Shown here in pieces: positions 50,298 through 59,289 of a DNA stretch of 64,000 nt (its first letter is position 1; each line of letters opens with the position of its first letter). A program made the position numbers and the translations under genes. The DNA is from Croceibacterium salegens. GTDB taxonomy: Bacteria > Pseudomonadota > Alphaproteobacteria > Sphingomonadales > Sphingomonadaceae. The stretch is taken from positions 1 through 64,000 of the forward strand of contig NZ_WTYM01000030.1 in assembly GCF_009827435.1 (NCBI RefSeq), written 5' to 3'. A model generated the notes under the pieces. It was given only the letters and a program-made list of their open reading frames with translations, had not been told where the DNA came from and searched no databases.

Positions 50298-50645
50298 TCA
50301 GCGGCCGACAGTACCGTCGCCGCGATAGCGGGCGAGGATGTTGTCGTGAACGATGGGACTCAGCAGGCTGGAGAACGCGCAGCCGGCCATGTTGTCTTCC
50401 CACCAGATCACTTCAGCCTGAAGCGATTCGAGGCCGGGCAGCGTCAGCCAGCAAACCGTGCCCGGATGGACGCGGCTGACGGCCGTGCAGGAAAAGCCCG
50501 ACAGCGAAAGGTCGTGGACCACGGTCTGGAAAGCGCGGCCGCCGGATTGGCGGAATTGCGCCGGTATCGAAAGCTTGGTGCGCGGAGCGCTGCGATCTTC
50601 CTGCGCAGCAATCTCATAGCGCCCAACGACGTTTTGCATGCTCAT
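50298..50645 (-). CDS. PilZ domain protein
   Basis: The product has 115 residues. PilZ pattern: RSAPRTKLSIPAQFR near the N-terminus with basic residues, then HDLSLSGFSC, the D-x-S-x-x-G c-di-GMP motif, here intact, unlike in the PilZ protein at 1481-1849. A late GCAFSSLLSPIVHD completes the barrel. The ATG at 50645 is preceded by AAGGGA. Role unknown; c-di-GMP reception is likely. Converges with the serine hydrolase gene, 3 bases away. Confidence 0.82.
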   Translation of the reverse strand: MSMQNVVGRYEIAAQEDRSAPRTKLSIPAQFRQSGGRAFQTVVHDLSLSGFSCTAVSRVHPGTVCWLTLPGLESLQAEVIWWEDNMAGCAFSSLLSPIVHDNILARYRGDGTVGR

Positions 50646-50741
50646 CGCAAGCGTCCCTTTAGCGATGCCCCCACGGGCCAACTGAGGCCCGCAAGGAGGG
50701 ATTTTTGCCTGATTTACTTACCAGGTCGCTACCGGAGGTGG

Positions 50742-51464
50742 TTAACGCGAAATTTCCGCTCTTATTCGGACGCCGCTGGCGAAGTCCTCGCCGAGCAGGT
50801 CGACGATGCGATCGGCCACCGCTTCGGGCGCCTTGACCGTCTGCGGGTCTTCGCCCGGGTAGGCGCGGGCGCGCATCTGGGTGCGGGTGGCGCCGGGATC
50901 GACAATGGCCACGCGGACCTCGGAAATCCGTTCGACTTCCTGGGCATAGGCGGCAAGTAGGTTGTCGAACGCCGCCTTGCTGGCGCCATATGCGCCCCAG
51001 TAAGCACGCGGCTCCGCCCCGACCGAGCTGGTCAGTCCGATCACCCGCGCCGCATCGGCTCGCTTGAGCAGCGGGTCGAAGTTAGCCAGCAACGCCTGCG
51101 TCGCCAGCACGTTAAGCGTCAGCGCCTTGTTGAAGGCGCTCTGTTCGATCTGCGTCACCGGCGTGAGTTGTGGCAACAGCGCTGCGTTGATGACGAGGAT
51201 GTCGAGCTTGTTCCAGCGTTCGGACACCGCGTTCGCCAGCCGGGCGATCGAGTCGCTCTCGACGAGGTCCATCGGGGCGATGGTCGCCGTGCCGCCGGCC
51301 TGGTGGATCGCTTCTTCGACGCCTTCGAGGTCGCGCGCGGTGCGTGCGGTGAGGACGATATGCGCCCCGGCCGCAGCAAGCGCCTGCGCGGTAGCTGCGC
51401 CGATTCCGCGGCTCGCCCCGGTGACGAGCGCAATGCGCCCGGCAAGCGGCTTGTCCCCGGACAT
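50742..51464 (-). CDS. short-chain dehydrogenase/reductase
   Basis: The product has 240 residues. TGASRGIG near residue 15, and catalytic residues in LTSSVGAEPRAYWGAYGASKAAF (Ser, Tyr, Lys). An arginine (TARTARD) after the second strand suggests NADP binding. The substrate is unknown. The ATG overlaps the purF stop by one base (TGATG on the minus strand), so it is translated with purF; this pairing is common in sphingomonads. Confidence 0.85.
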   Translation of the reverse strand: MSGDKPLAGRIALVTGASRGIGAATAQALAAAGAHIVLTARTARDLEGVEEAIHQAGGTATIAPMDLVESDSIARLANAVSERWNKLDILVINAALLPQLTPVTQIEQSAFNKALTLNVLATQALLANFDPLLKRADAARVIGLTSSVGAEPRAYWGAYGASKAAFDNLLAAYAQEVERISEVRVAIVDPGATRTQMRARAYPGEDPQTVKAPEAVADRIVDLLGEDFASGVRIRAEISR

Positions 51465-52936
51465 CAGGCGACCTTGTTGACGGGTAGGGTGAGCTGGGCT
51501 TCCTGCCGGTGCCGCTCGGCGAGGTCGGTCAGCGACGTCGGATAATCGCCGGTGAAGCAGGCATCGCAGTACTGTGGGCAGGCGTCGTTGCGGCCCGGCA
51601 GGCCGACCGCGCGATAGAGACCGTCGATGGAGACGAAGGCGAGGCTGTCGGCCTGGATGAACTCGCACATCGCCTTGAGGTCCATCCGCCCGGCGAGCAG
51701 CTTGGAGCGTTCGGGCGTATCGACGCCGTAATAGCAGCCGTGCCCGGTCGGCGGGCTGGCGACGCGGAAATGCACCTCGCGGGCACCGGCATCGCGCATC
51801 ATCTGTACGATCTTCAGGCTCGTCGTGCCGCGCACGATCGAATCGTCGATCAGTACGATGCGCTTGCCTTCGACCAGAGCGCGGTTGGCGTTGTGCTTGC
51901 GCTTGACGCCGGCGTTGCGCGCTCCGTCAGAGGGCTGGATGAAGGTGCGTCCGACGTAGTGTGACCGGATGATGCCGAGTTCGAACGGGATGCCCGATTC
52001 CTGGCTGTAGCCGATCGCCGCCGGCACGCCGCTGTCGGGTACCGGAACGACGAGGTCGGCCTCGACCGGTTCTTCCTTCGCCAATTCGACGCCGATCAGC
52101 TTGCGCGACTGGTAGACCGAGCGATCGTTGAAGATCGAATCCGGTCGGCTGAAATAGACGTGCTCGAAGATGCACGGACGCGAAGGGCGGTCACCGAACG
52201 GGCGGTGGCTGCGCATCGTTCCGTCGAAGTCGACTTCGATGAACTCGCCTGGCTCGATCTGGCGAACGAACTCGGCGCCAACGACGTCGAGCGCCACGGT
52301 CTCGCTGGCGAACACGGTTGCATCGCCCAGCTTGCCCATGACCAGCGGTCGGATGCCGAGCGGATCGCGGCACGCGGCCATGCCGCGCGGAGTGCAGATG
52401 ACGAGGGCGTAGGCGCCTTCGACCTGCAGCAATGCGTCGATCAGCTTGTCGAGCATGGTGCGTTGCTTGCTTGTCGCGACAAGGTGGATGATAACCTCGG
52501 TGTCGGAGGTCGACTGGAAGATCGAGCCCTTCTCGACCAGTTCCTGCCGCATCTGTCCGGCGTTCGAAAGATTGCCATTGTGAGCCACTGCGAACCCACC
52601 GCTGGCGAGGTCGGCGTATAGCGGCTGCACGTTGCGAAGGCCGGCACCGCCGGTGGTCGAATAGCGGACGTGGCCGACCGCCATCGTGCCGGGCAGTTCG
52701 GCGATCGATTCCCCGGTCGAGAAGTTCTCCGCAACATGGCCAAGGCCGCGCCGGGTGTAAAATTCATTGCCGTCGAAGCTGGTGATGCCGACGGCTTCCT
52801 GCCCGCGGTGTTGCAGGGCGTGCAGGCCGAGCGCCGTCGCAGCAGCAGCCTCGGCGCCGCCTATGATGCCGAAAATGCCGCATTCTTCCCGGAGCTTGTC
52901 GCCGTCCAGGTCGAGAGAAGGGTGAGTGAGGTTCAT
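51464..52936 (-). CDS. purF: amidophosphoribosyltransferase PurF
   Basis: PurF makes 5-phosphoribosylamine from PRPP and glutamine, the first step of purine synthesis. The product has 490 residues. The N-terminal nucleophile is Cys19 (REECGIFGII), exposed after removal of an 18-residue propeptide. Glutaminase motifs HRGQEAVGI and NGNLSN follow, then the PRPP loop VLIDDSIVRGTTS. Cysteines near the end (CPQYCDACFTGDYPT) with two others may hold an iron-sulfur cluster as in the Bacillus-type enzyme. Confidence 0.95.
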   Translation of the reverse strand: MNLTHPSLDLDGDKLREECGIFGIIGGAEAAAATALGLHALQHRGQEAVGITSFDGNEFYTRRGLGHVAENFSTGESIAELPGTMAVGHVRYSTTGGAGLRNVQPLYADLASGGFAVAHNGNLSNAGQMRQELVEKGSIFQSTSDTEVIIHLVATSKQRTMLDKLIDALLQVEGAYALVICTPRGMAACRDPLGIRPLVMGKLGDATVFASETVALDVVGAEFVRQIEPGEFIEVDFDGTMRSHRPFGDRPSRPCIFEHVYFSRPDSIFNDRSVYQSRKLIGVELAKEEPVEADLVVPVPDSGVPAAIGYSQESGIPFELGIIRSHYVGRTFIQPSDGARNAGVKRKHNANRALVEGKRIVLIDDSIVRGTTSLKIVQMMRDAGAREVHFRVASPPTGHGCYYGVDTPERSKLLAGRMDLKAMCEFIQADSLAFVSIDGLYRAVGLPGRNDACPQYCDACFTGDYPTSLTDLAERHRQEAQLTLPVNKVA

Positions 52937-53057
52937 CTGTTCCCGCAAGGGTCGCCAGCCGCGCGCCCCCAATGGCGATTGCGAGCGATCATTACAAGTC
53001 TGTTGCAGGTGAAATCTGTGGGGCGGGGTGGATTTTGCGGTAGCCGCAATTGCCCGC

Positions 53058-53086
53058 TTGCCACCCGGCAACCCCATGCCTATAGG
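53058..53086 (+). promoter_or_regulatory. promoter of tRNA-Pro
   Basis: TTGCCA (53058-53063) and TATAGG (53081-53086) are separated by exactly 17 bases, 42 bases upstream of the tRNA. The same TATAGG -10 hexamer occurs before bamD. Confidence 0.5.
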
Positions 53087-53127
53087 GCCGCCTCTGCCTC
53101 GCCCCGGAGCAATCCGGGAGCATCGGT

Positions 53128-53204
53128 CGGGGAGTAGCTCAGCCTGGTAGAGCACTGTCTTCGGGAGGCAGGGGCCGGAGGTTCGAATCCTCTCTCCCCG
53201 ACCA
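53128..53204 (+). tRNA. tRNA-Pro (anticodon CGG)
   Basis: A complete cloverleaf: acceptor CGGGGAG (53128-53134) pairs with CTCCCCG (53194-53200). The D arm is GCTC with GAGC, the anticodon arm is CTGTC/GGCAG around loop TTCGGGA (anticodon CGG), and the T arm is GGAGG-TTCGAAT-CCTCT. The discriminator base is A and the CCA end is encoded. Confidence 0.95.
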
Positions 53205-53286
53205 TTTACTTTCATCCACAACGTGCCCACGATATTCGGCCGAAGCCCTCTTGGGTTGTTTGGCATCGTGTGGTTAGCGGTAGCGT

Positions 53287-54243
53287 GTGAACTCAACTCC
53301 CGCCTTCGATTTCTCGCGTGCAAGCGAGCACTGGGAATGGTCCTACCTCGACCTGATGCGCCGCATCTGGGAGGAGGGCGACGAGCGGGTCGACCGGACC
53401 GGCGTGGGCACGCGGGCGCTGTTCGGCACCCAGTTGCGGTGCGACCTTTCGGATGGACGTGTGCCGCTGCTCACCACCAAGCGGGTATTCTGGAAGGCCG
53501 CGGCGCGCGAGATGCTGTGGTTCCTGACCGGCGAGACCAACATCCGCCTGCTCTTGCGGCAGGGCGTGACGATCTGGAGCGACTGGCCGCTCAAGAAGTA
53601 CCGCGAAGCCTCGGGCGATGACATCGCGCAGGAAGACTTCGAACGACGCATCGTCGAGGACGCCGACTTCGCCGCAAAGTGGGGCGATCTCGGCCCCGTC
53701 TATGGCAAACAATGGGTCGATTGGCCGACCTATGAACCGGCCGGCGACGGACACTTCAAGGCCGGACCGGGCATCAACCAGGTTGCGCAGGTCGTCGAGA
53801 GCCTGCGCAACAATCCGGGCAGCCGCCGCCACATCATCGAAGGGTGGAACGTCGCCCAGCTCGACGAAATGGCGCTGCCGCCGTGCCACAAGACATACCA
53901 GTTCCACGTCGCCGGCGACCGGCTCTCCTGTGTCCTGTACCAGCGAAGCTGCGACGTCGCGCTGGGGTTGCCGTTCAACCTGTTCGGCGCCGCGCTGCTG
54001 ACCCGGATGATCTCCGAGCAAGCGGGTTACGAGCCGGGCGAACTCGTCTGGATGGGCGGCGACACGCACCTCTATCTCAATCACACCGACCTGATCGAAG
54101 CGCAGCTGGCGCGGGAACCGTCGGGCGATCCGCGGCTTGCCATTACACGGCAGCCGCCGTCGATTTTCGATTACCGGATCGAAGATTTCGAGGTCTCCGG
54201 ATACCAGCCGCAGGGCACGCTCAAGGCACCGGTTGCCGTCTGA
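53287..54243 (+). CDS. thyA: thymidylate synthase
   Basis: ThyA methylates dUMP to dTMP using methylenetetrahydrofolate. The product has 318 residues from a GTG start. It contains RTGVGTRALFG, the catalytic Cys200 in LPPCHKTYQF, YQRSCDVALGLPFN and HLYLNHTD. An insertion of about 50 residues after NIRLLLRQGVTIWSDW, containing an acidic stretch (EDFERRIVEDADF), makes it longer than the 264-residue E. coli enzyme, which is common in this lineage. Confidence 0.95.
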   Translation: MNSTPAFDFSRASEHWEWSYLDLMRRIWEEGDERVDRTGVGTRALFGTQLRCDLSDGRVPLLTTKRVFWKAAAREMLWFLTGETNIRLLLRQGVTIWSDWPLKKYREASGDDIAQEDFERRIVEDADFAAKWGDLGPVYGKQWVDWPTYEPAGDGHFKAGPGINQVAQVVESLRNNPGSRRHIIEGWNVAQLDEMALPPCHKTYQFHVAGDRLSCVLYQRSCDVALGLPFNLFGAALLTRMISEQAGYEPGELVWMGGDTHLYLNHTDLIEAQLAREPSGDPRLAITRQPPSIFDYRIEDFEVSGYQPQGTLKAPVAV

Positions 54244-54281
54244 CCTCCCGCAAATCGCTGATCCGGCTCGGAAAGGCTTCG

Positions 54282-54311
54282 TTGACGATTCGGCTGCCGC
54301 ATAATATTATG
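54282..54311 (+). promoter_or_regulatory. promoter of the bkd operon with overlapping palindrome
   Basis: TTGACG (54282-54287) and TATTAT (54305-54310) are spaced by 17 bases. The -10 is embedded in a perfect 12-bp palindrome CATAATATTATG (54300-54311). A repressor binding there would block transcription. The leader to the ATG at 54362 is about 45 bases and has GGAGAGAG. Confidence 0.5.
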
Positions 54312-54361
54312 TCGCAATCGTAGAATATCGTTTCCCCGCGAGACGAACGCTGGAGAGAGCA

Positions 54362-55642
54362 ATGGCAAAGCAGGGTGAAGGCGGCGGCTACAATCGGCCG
54401 CGGCTTCAACTGCACGTGCCGGAACCCAAGTTCCGGCCTGGTGATACAGTCGACTTTTCGCACATCGTGGTGCCCGAGGCGGGCGTCCAGACGCGGCCCG
54501 ACGAGGCCTGCGAGGCGAGCGAGACCAACCCGCTGTGCACCGACCTGGTGCGCGTACTGGGTGACGACAACAAGGCCCACGGCCCGTGGGATCCGCGCCT
54601 CACGCCCGACAAGCTGCGCGAAATGCTGCGCCACATGGCGCTGGTCCGCGCCTTCGACGAGCGGATGTATCGCGGCCAGCGGCAGGGCAAGACCAGCTTC
54701 TACATGAAATGCATCGGCGAGGAGGCGACCTCGGTCGCCGCAGCCCATGCGCTCGCTTCTGACGACATGGTGTTCCCGAGCTATCGCCAGCAGGGCATCC
54801 TTATCGCCCGCGGCTATCCACTGGTCGAGATGATCAACCAGATCTACTCGAACCGCGGCGACAAGCTGAAGGGCCGCCAGCTTCCGATCATGTATTCGAG
54901 CCGCAACTACGCCTTCTTCACCATCAGCGGCAATCTCGCGACCCAGCTACCGCAGGCGACCGGCTTCGCCATGGCGAGCGCGATCAAGGGCGACAGCCGC
55001 ATCGCCGCCGCTTGGGTGGGCGAGGGCAGCACCGCGGAGGGCGACTTTCACTCCGCGCTGACGTTCGCCGCGGTCTATAACGCCCCGGTGGTGTTCAACG
55101 TGGTCAACAACCAGTGGGCGATTTCGAGCTTTTCGGGCTTTGCCGGGGCTGAGCGCACCACCTTCGCCGCGCGCGCCATCGGCTATGGCATCGCCGGCCT
55201 GCGCGTAGACGGAAACGACCCGCTGGCGGTCTACGCCGCCGAGCGCTGGGCCGCCGACCGGGCGCGGATGAACAAGGGCCCGACGCTGATCGAGCACTTC
55301 ACCTACCGCGCCGAAGGCCATTCGACCTCCGACGATCCGAGCGCCTACCGGTCTGCGCAGGAGCGAGAGGAATGGCCTCTCGGCGATCCGATCATGCGGC
55401 TCAAGCTGCACCTGATCGAAATCGGCGAATGGTCCGAGGACCAGCAGGAAGCCATGGACCGCGAACTCGCGGAATCGGTAAAGGCGGCGACCAAGGATGC
55501 CGAGAAGAACGGCATCCTCGGCCATGGCCTGCACCACCCGTTCCACACCATGTTCGAAGACGTGTTCGAAGAGCTGCCCTGGCACCTCGAGGAACAGGCC
55601 GAGCAGGCCATCCGCGAAAGGCAGATCAAATGGCCACAGTAA
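54362..55642 (+). CDS. bkdA: branched-chain 2-oxoacid dehydrogenase E1 alpha
   Basis: The product has 426 residues. The TPP-binding part is GEGSTAEGDFHSALTFAAVYNAPVVF split around residues 218-243, with NNQWAISS. The N-terminal extension and MALVRAFDERMYRGQRQGKTSFYMKCIGEEA match the BCKDH E1 alpha subfamily rather than PDH. It decarboxylates branched-chain 2-oxoacids from Val, Leu and Ile. It overlaps E1 beta by 13 bases. Confidence 0.9.
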   Translation: MAKQGEGGGYNRPRLQLHVPEPKFRPGDTVDFSHIVVPEAGVQTRPDEACEASETNPLCTDLVRVLGDDNKAHGPWDPRLTPDKLREMLRHMALVRAFDERMYRGQRQGKTSFYMKCIGEEATSVAAAHALASDDMVFPSYRQQGILIARGYPLVEMINQIYSNRGDKLKGRQLPIMYSSRNYAFFTISGNLATQLPQATGFAMASAIKGDSRIAAAWVGEGSTAEGDFHSALTFAAVYNAPVVFNVVNNQWAISSFSGFAGAERTTFAARAIGYGIAGLRVDGNDPLAVYAAERWAADRARMNKGPTLIEHFTYRAEGHSTSDDPSAYRSAQEREEWPLGDPIMRLKLHLIEIGEWSEDQQEAMDRELAESVKAATKDAEKNGILGHGLHHPFHTMFEDVFEELPWHLEEQAEQAIRERQIKWPQ

Positions 55643-56691
55643 GCGGAGACGATGTCGTCAGCCTGCACGACGCCCCGACCCGTCCGATGAACATGATCGA
55701 GGCGATCAACGACGCGCTCGACATCATGCTCGAACGCGATCCCGACGTGGTCATCATGGGCGAGGATGTCGGCTATTTCGGCGGCGTGTTCCGCGCCACC
55801 GCCGGCCTGCAGGACAAGTACGGCAAGACCCGCGTGTTCGACACGCCGATTTCCGAATGCGGCATCATCGGTGTCGCGGTGGGGATGGGGGCCTATGGCC
55901 TGCGCCCGGTCCCGGAAATTCAGTTCGCCGACTACATCTATCCCGGGCTCGACCAGCTGATCTCGGAAGCGGCGCGGCTGCGCTACCGCTCGGCGGGTGA
56001 ATTCATTGCTCCGATGACAGTGCGCACCCCGTTCGGCGGCGGCATCTTCGGCGGGCAGACGCACAGCCAGAGCCCCGAGGCGCTGTTCACCCATGTTTCC
56101 GGTATCAAGACCGTGATCCCGAGCACGCCGCACGATGCCAAGGGCCTGCTCATTTCGGCGATCGAGGACAACGACCCGGTGATCTTCTTCGAGCCGAAGC
56201 GGATCTACAACGGCCCGTTCGACGGTTATTACGACAAGCCCACCAGGCCGTGGAAGGACCACCCCGACGCCAGGGTGCCTGAGGGGTATTACTCTATTCC
56301 GCTCGGCAAGGCGCGCACCGTGCGCGAAGGCCAGGCGCTGACCGTGCTGGTCTATGGCACCATGGTCCACGTGGCCGAGGCCGTATGCCGCGAGAAGGGC
56401 GTCGACGCCGAGATCATCGACCTGCGCACGCTCGTCCCGCTCGACATAGAGGCTGTGGAAAAGTCCGTGGAAAAGACTGGGCGTTGCCTGGTGATACACG
56501 AGGCGACCCGCACCTCCGGCTTCGGTGCCGAACTCTCGGCGCTGGTGCAGGAACGCTGCTTCTACCACCTCGAAGCCCCGGTCGAACGCGTGACCGGCTT
56601 CGACACCCCCTATCCGCACAGCCTCGAATGGGCCTATTTCCCCGGCCCGATCCGCATCGGCGAGGCAATCGACAAACTCTTGGGAGCGTAA
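55630..56691 (+). CDS. bkdB: branched-chain 2-oxoacid dehydrogenase E1 beta
   Basis: The product has 353 residues. Transketolase-like fold with NMIEAINDALDIMLERDPDVVIMGEDVGYFGGVF, DTPISECGIIGVAVGMGAYG and EIQFADYIYPG, and the C-terminal VIHEATRTSGFGAELSALV. It forms the alpha2beta2 E1 with the preceding gene. The ATG lies within the 3' end of the E1 alpha gene; the downstream E2 starts 4 bases after its stop. Confidence 0.9.
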   Translation: MATVSGDDVVSLHDAPTRPMNMIEAINDALDIMLERDPDVVIMGEDVGYFGGVFRATAGLQDKYGKTRVFDTPISECGIIGVAVGMGAYGLRPVPEIQFADYIYPGLDQLISEAARLRYRSAGEFIAPMTVRTPFGGGIFGGQTHSQSPEALFTHVSGIKTVIPSTPHDAKGLLISAIEDNDPVIFFEPKRIYNGPFDGYYDKPTRPWKDHPDARVPEGYYSIPLGKARTVREGQALTVLVYGTMVHVAEAVCREKGVDAEIIDLRTLVPLDIEAVEKSVEKTGRCLVIHEATRTSGFGAELSALVQERCFYHLEAPVERVTGFDTPYPHSLEWAYFPGPIRIGEAIDKLLGA

Positions 56692-56695
56692 GGCA

Positions 56696-58012
56696 ATGGC
56701 CCGCTTCATCTTCAACCTGCCCGACATCGGCGAAGGCATCGCCGAGGCCGAGATCGTTGCCTGGCACGTCAAGGTCGGCGACACCGTCGAGGAAGACGGC
56801 CGCCTGGCCGACATGATGACCGACAAGGCGACGGTCGAAATGGAAAGCCCGGTCGCCGGCAAGGTAGTCGAGGTCGCGGGCGAAGAGGGCGACGTCATCG
56901 CCATCGGCAGCCCTCTGGTTGTGATCGAGACCGAGGGTGAGGTCGCCGTCGTGGATGCGCCTGCGCCCAAGTCCGAAGTCGTCGAGGAGCGGATCGAGGT
57001 GGAGACGCCCGAGCCCGAGGACGTGGCCCCGGTAATCGAGGCGGCACCTCCTCCAGCACCCCCGCCGTCCGTCGAGGAACCCAAGCCCGCCCCCAAGCCT
57101 GCACCGAAGCCAGCGCCTGCACCGGTCGCGCATTCGAACGCCAAGGTCCTCGCCAGCCCGGCAGTGCGCCAGCGCGCGGCCGAGCTCGGCATAGACCTCG
57201 GCGAAGTGCGTCCGGCCGAAGACGGCCGCATCCGCCACGCCGATCTCGACTCCTTCCTGTCCTATGGCGGGGCCAAGGGCTTCGCTCCCGCGGGCCGGCC
57301 GATGCGCGACGAGAGCATCAAGGTCATGGGCCTGCGCCGTCGCATCGCCGAGAACATGGCGGCGTCAAAGCGCAACATCCCGCACTTCTCCTATGTCGAG
57401 GAATGCGACGTCACCGACCTCGAGAAGCTGCGCGCCGACCTCAACGCCAACCGGGGGGGCAAGCCCAAGCTCACGCTGCTGCCACTGCTGATCACCGCGA
57501 TCTGCCGCGCGCTGCCCGAGTTCCCGATGCTCAACGCCCGCTACGACGATGAGGCTAACGTCGTGCAACGCTACGGCGCGGTGCATCTCGGCATGGCGAC
57601 GATGACCGACGCCGGGCTGATGGTTCCGGTGATCCGCGATGCGCAGGCCAAGAACCTGTGGCAGCTTGCGGGCGAGATCGGTCGTCTGGCCGAGGCAGCC
57701 CGCGCCGGCACCGCCAAGTCCGACGAACTCTCCGGTTCGACGCTGACCGTGACCTCGCTCGGTCCGCTCGGCGGTGTTGCCACGACGCCGGTCATCAACC
57801 GGCCAGAGGTGGCGATCATCGGTCCCAACCGCATCGTCGAACGGCCGATGTTCGTGCCCGACGGGATGGGCGGCGAGCGGATCGAGAAGCGCAAGCTGAT
57901 GAACATCTCGATCAGCGCCGATCACCGTGTGGTCGATGGTTACGATGCCGCGGCGTTCGTGCAAGCGGTGAAGAAGCTCATAGAAGCGCCGGTGCTTTTG
58001 CTCGCCGACTGA
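56696..58012 (+). CDS. bkdC: dihydrolipoamide acyltransferase (E2) of the branched-chain complex
   Basis: The product has 438 residues. One lipoyl domain with the lipoylated lysine in MTDKATVEM (Lys44), a Pro/Ala/Lys/Glu-rich linker (about 90-148), a peripheral subunit-binding domain (VLASPAVRQRAAELG to HADLDSF, about 150-188) and the catalytic domain ending in ISADHRVVDGYDAA. It passes acyl groups to CoA. No E3 (dihydrolipoamide dehydrogenase) gene follows, so E3 is supplied from elsewhere. Confidence 0.92.
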   Translation: MARFIFNLPDIGEGIAEAEIVAWHVKVGDTVEEDGRLADMMTDKATVEMESPVAGKVVEVAGEEGDVIAIGSPLVVIETEGEVAVVDAPAPKSEVVEERIEVETPEPEDVAPVIEAAPPPAPPPSVEEPKPAPKPAPKPAPAPVAHSNAKVLASPAVRQRAAELGIDLGEVRPAEDGRIRHADLDSFLSYGGAKGFAPAGRPMRDESIKVMGLRRRIAENMAASKRNIPHFSYVEECDVTDLEKLRADLNANRGGKPKLTLLPLLITAICRALPEFPMLNARYDDEANVVQRYGAVHLGMATMTDAGLMVPVIRDAQAKNLWQLAGEIGRLAEAARAGTAKSDELSGSTLTVTSLGPLGGVATTPVINRPEVAIIGPNRIVERPMFVPDGMGGERIEKRKLMNISISADHRVVDGYDAAAFVQAVKKLIEAPVLLLAD

Positions 58013-58031
58013 CGTGGTATGATCGCGGGCG

Positions 58032-58619
58032 ATGGCCCGCGACCCACGCATCGACGCCTATATCGACAAGGCCGGCGACTTCGCCCAGCCGGTGCTGCGG
58101 CACTTCCGCGAACTCGTCCACGCGACCGTCGACGGCGCGGGCGAGGCGGTGAAGTGGGGCATGCCGCACTTCACCCACAAGGGTAAGAACATCGCCGGGA
58201 TGGCCGCGTTCAAGGCGCACTGTGCGGTGATGATCCATGGGGCGGGGCGGCAGTCCGACAACGACGGAATGGGCCAATTCGGCAAGATCAGCTCACTCGA
58301 TGACTTGCCTGCCGATGCGGAACTGGCAGCCAAGCTGGTAGCCGCGCGGACCCGGATCGACGAATCCGGGAGCGCGGTGAAACGGCCCTCAAATCCCAAG
58401 CCCAAGACTGACATAGCTGTACCGCAAGACTTTGCCGCCGCGCTGCGCGACAATCCCGCAGCGCAGGCGACCTTTGACGGGTTTCCCCCTTCGCAACGTC
58501 GCGAGTATCTCGAGTGGGTTACCGAGGCGAAGCAGGATGCGACGCGCGCCAAGCGCCTCGCCACGGCCGTCGAATGGATGGCCGAGGGCAAGCGCCGAAA
58601 CTGGAAGTACGAGCGCTAG
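58032..58619 (+). CDS. YdeI-like / DUF1801-type protein
   Basis: The product has 195 residues, cytosolic. N-terminal DUF1801-like segment (DPRIDAYIDKAGDFAQPVLRHFRELVHA, KWGMPHFTHKGKNIAGMAAFKAHCAV) and a C-terminal YdeI helix region (VPQDFAAALRDNPAAQATFDGFPPSQRREYLEWVTEAK, split) with basic end KRRNWKYER. Function is unknown. It follows the bkd operon by 19 bases and may be read with it. Confidence 0.82.
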   Translation: MARDPRIDAYIDKAGDFAQPVLRHFRELVHATVDGAGEAVKWGMPHFTHKGKNIAGMAAFKAHCAVMIHGAGRQSDNDGMGQFGKISSLDDLPADAELAAKLVAARTRIDESGSAVKRPSNPKPKTDIAVPQDFAAALRDNPAAQATFDGFPPSQRREYLEWVTEAKQDATRAKRLATAVEWMAEGKRRNWKYER

Positions 58620-58622
58620 GCC

Positions 58623-59009
58623 TCAGCGCACGATCGCGCTGTAGCTCATCCGGCCCGAGCCGTTACCGACGCGCCAGCGCAGGTGCGTGACCGCTTCGGG
58701 CTGCACGTCCGCAATATTGCGCCAGGTGCGCCCGCCGTCGGTCGAGACCTGCAGGCTGTCGAAACTGGCGCGTTCGAACTGGAGGCGGGCGGGGACGGCG
58801 CTGGTTACGGTGTAGCTGCCGCGCGGGGCCTGCCAGCGCAGCACGGTGACGACTCGCTCGCCGCGCGAGAATCGCTGCGACGCCTCGACCGTGCGCCCAG
58901 CTCCGTCGCTGCGTTCGACGAAGACGGCACTTTCCACCGCTACTGAAGGGGTTTGCGCCTGCAGCGGGGCGGCGATTATCAACAGTGCAACAGGTCCCTC
59001 AAGTCGCAT
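58623..59009 (-). CDS. exported beta-rich protein, function unknown
   Basis: The product has 128 residues with a signal peptide (MRLEGPVALLIIAAPLQAQ). The remainder looks like one immunoglobulin-like beta domain (VAVESAVFVERSD, ERVVTVLRWQAPRGSYTVTSAVPARLQF, THLRWRVGN). It resembles small DUF11-like exported proteins, but no function is known. Converges with the YdeI-like gene, 3 bases apart. Confidence 0.65.
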   Translation of the reverse strand: MRLEGPVALLIIAAPLQAQTPSVAVESAVFVERSDGAGRTVEASQRFSRGERVVTVLRWQAPRGSYTVTSAVPARLQFERASFDSLQVSTDGGRTWRNIADVQPEAVTHLRWRVGNGSGRMSYSAIVR

Positions 59010-59137
59010 CGTTTCCCTCGCCTTCAGCCCGCTGCGGACGCGGCGGCAGGAATGGCGAAAAGAGGCGAAGATATGGTTAACGAAGGGGTTATCGTGGCGC
59101 CGCCGAAGGTTTCTTCAAAAGGGTGCCGGAAGGGCTG

Positions 59138-59166
59138 TTGACAGCCCTATGACCCTCTACTAGAGG
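59138..59166 (+). promoter_or_regulatory. promoter of tRNA-Asp
   Basis: TTGACA (59138-59143), a perfect -35, and TAGAGG (59161-59166) are spaced by 17 bases and lie 33 bases before the tRNA. Confidence 0.55.
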
Positions 59167-59199
59167 CGCGGCTCCCAAGAGGCGCTGCCGCCGCAATGC

Positions 59200-59276
59200 G
59201 CGGGTGTAGCTCAGTTGGTTAGAGTATCGGCCTGTCACGCCGAGGGTCGCGGGTTCGAGTCCCGTCACTCGCGCCA
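59200..59276 (+). tRNA. tRNA-Asp (anticodon GTC)
   Basis: Acceptor GCGGGTG (59200-59206) pairs with CACTCGC (59266-59272). D arm GCTC/GAGT, anticodon loop CTGTCAC (anticodon GTC), T arm CGGG-TTCGAGT-CCCG. Discriminator G, which is the tRNA-Asp identity base, and encoded CCA at 59274-59276. Confidence 0.95.
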
Positions 59277-59289
59277 CTTGGGACATTTC

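Noticed and set aside
55345-57231. Open frame of about 630 codons opposite bkd E1 beta and E2
   Set aside because: Antisense shadow. Its serine- and glycine-rich end is the complement of the Pro/Ala linker of E2.
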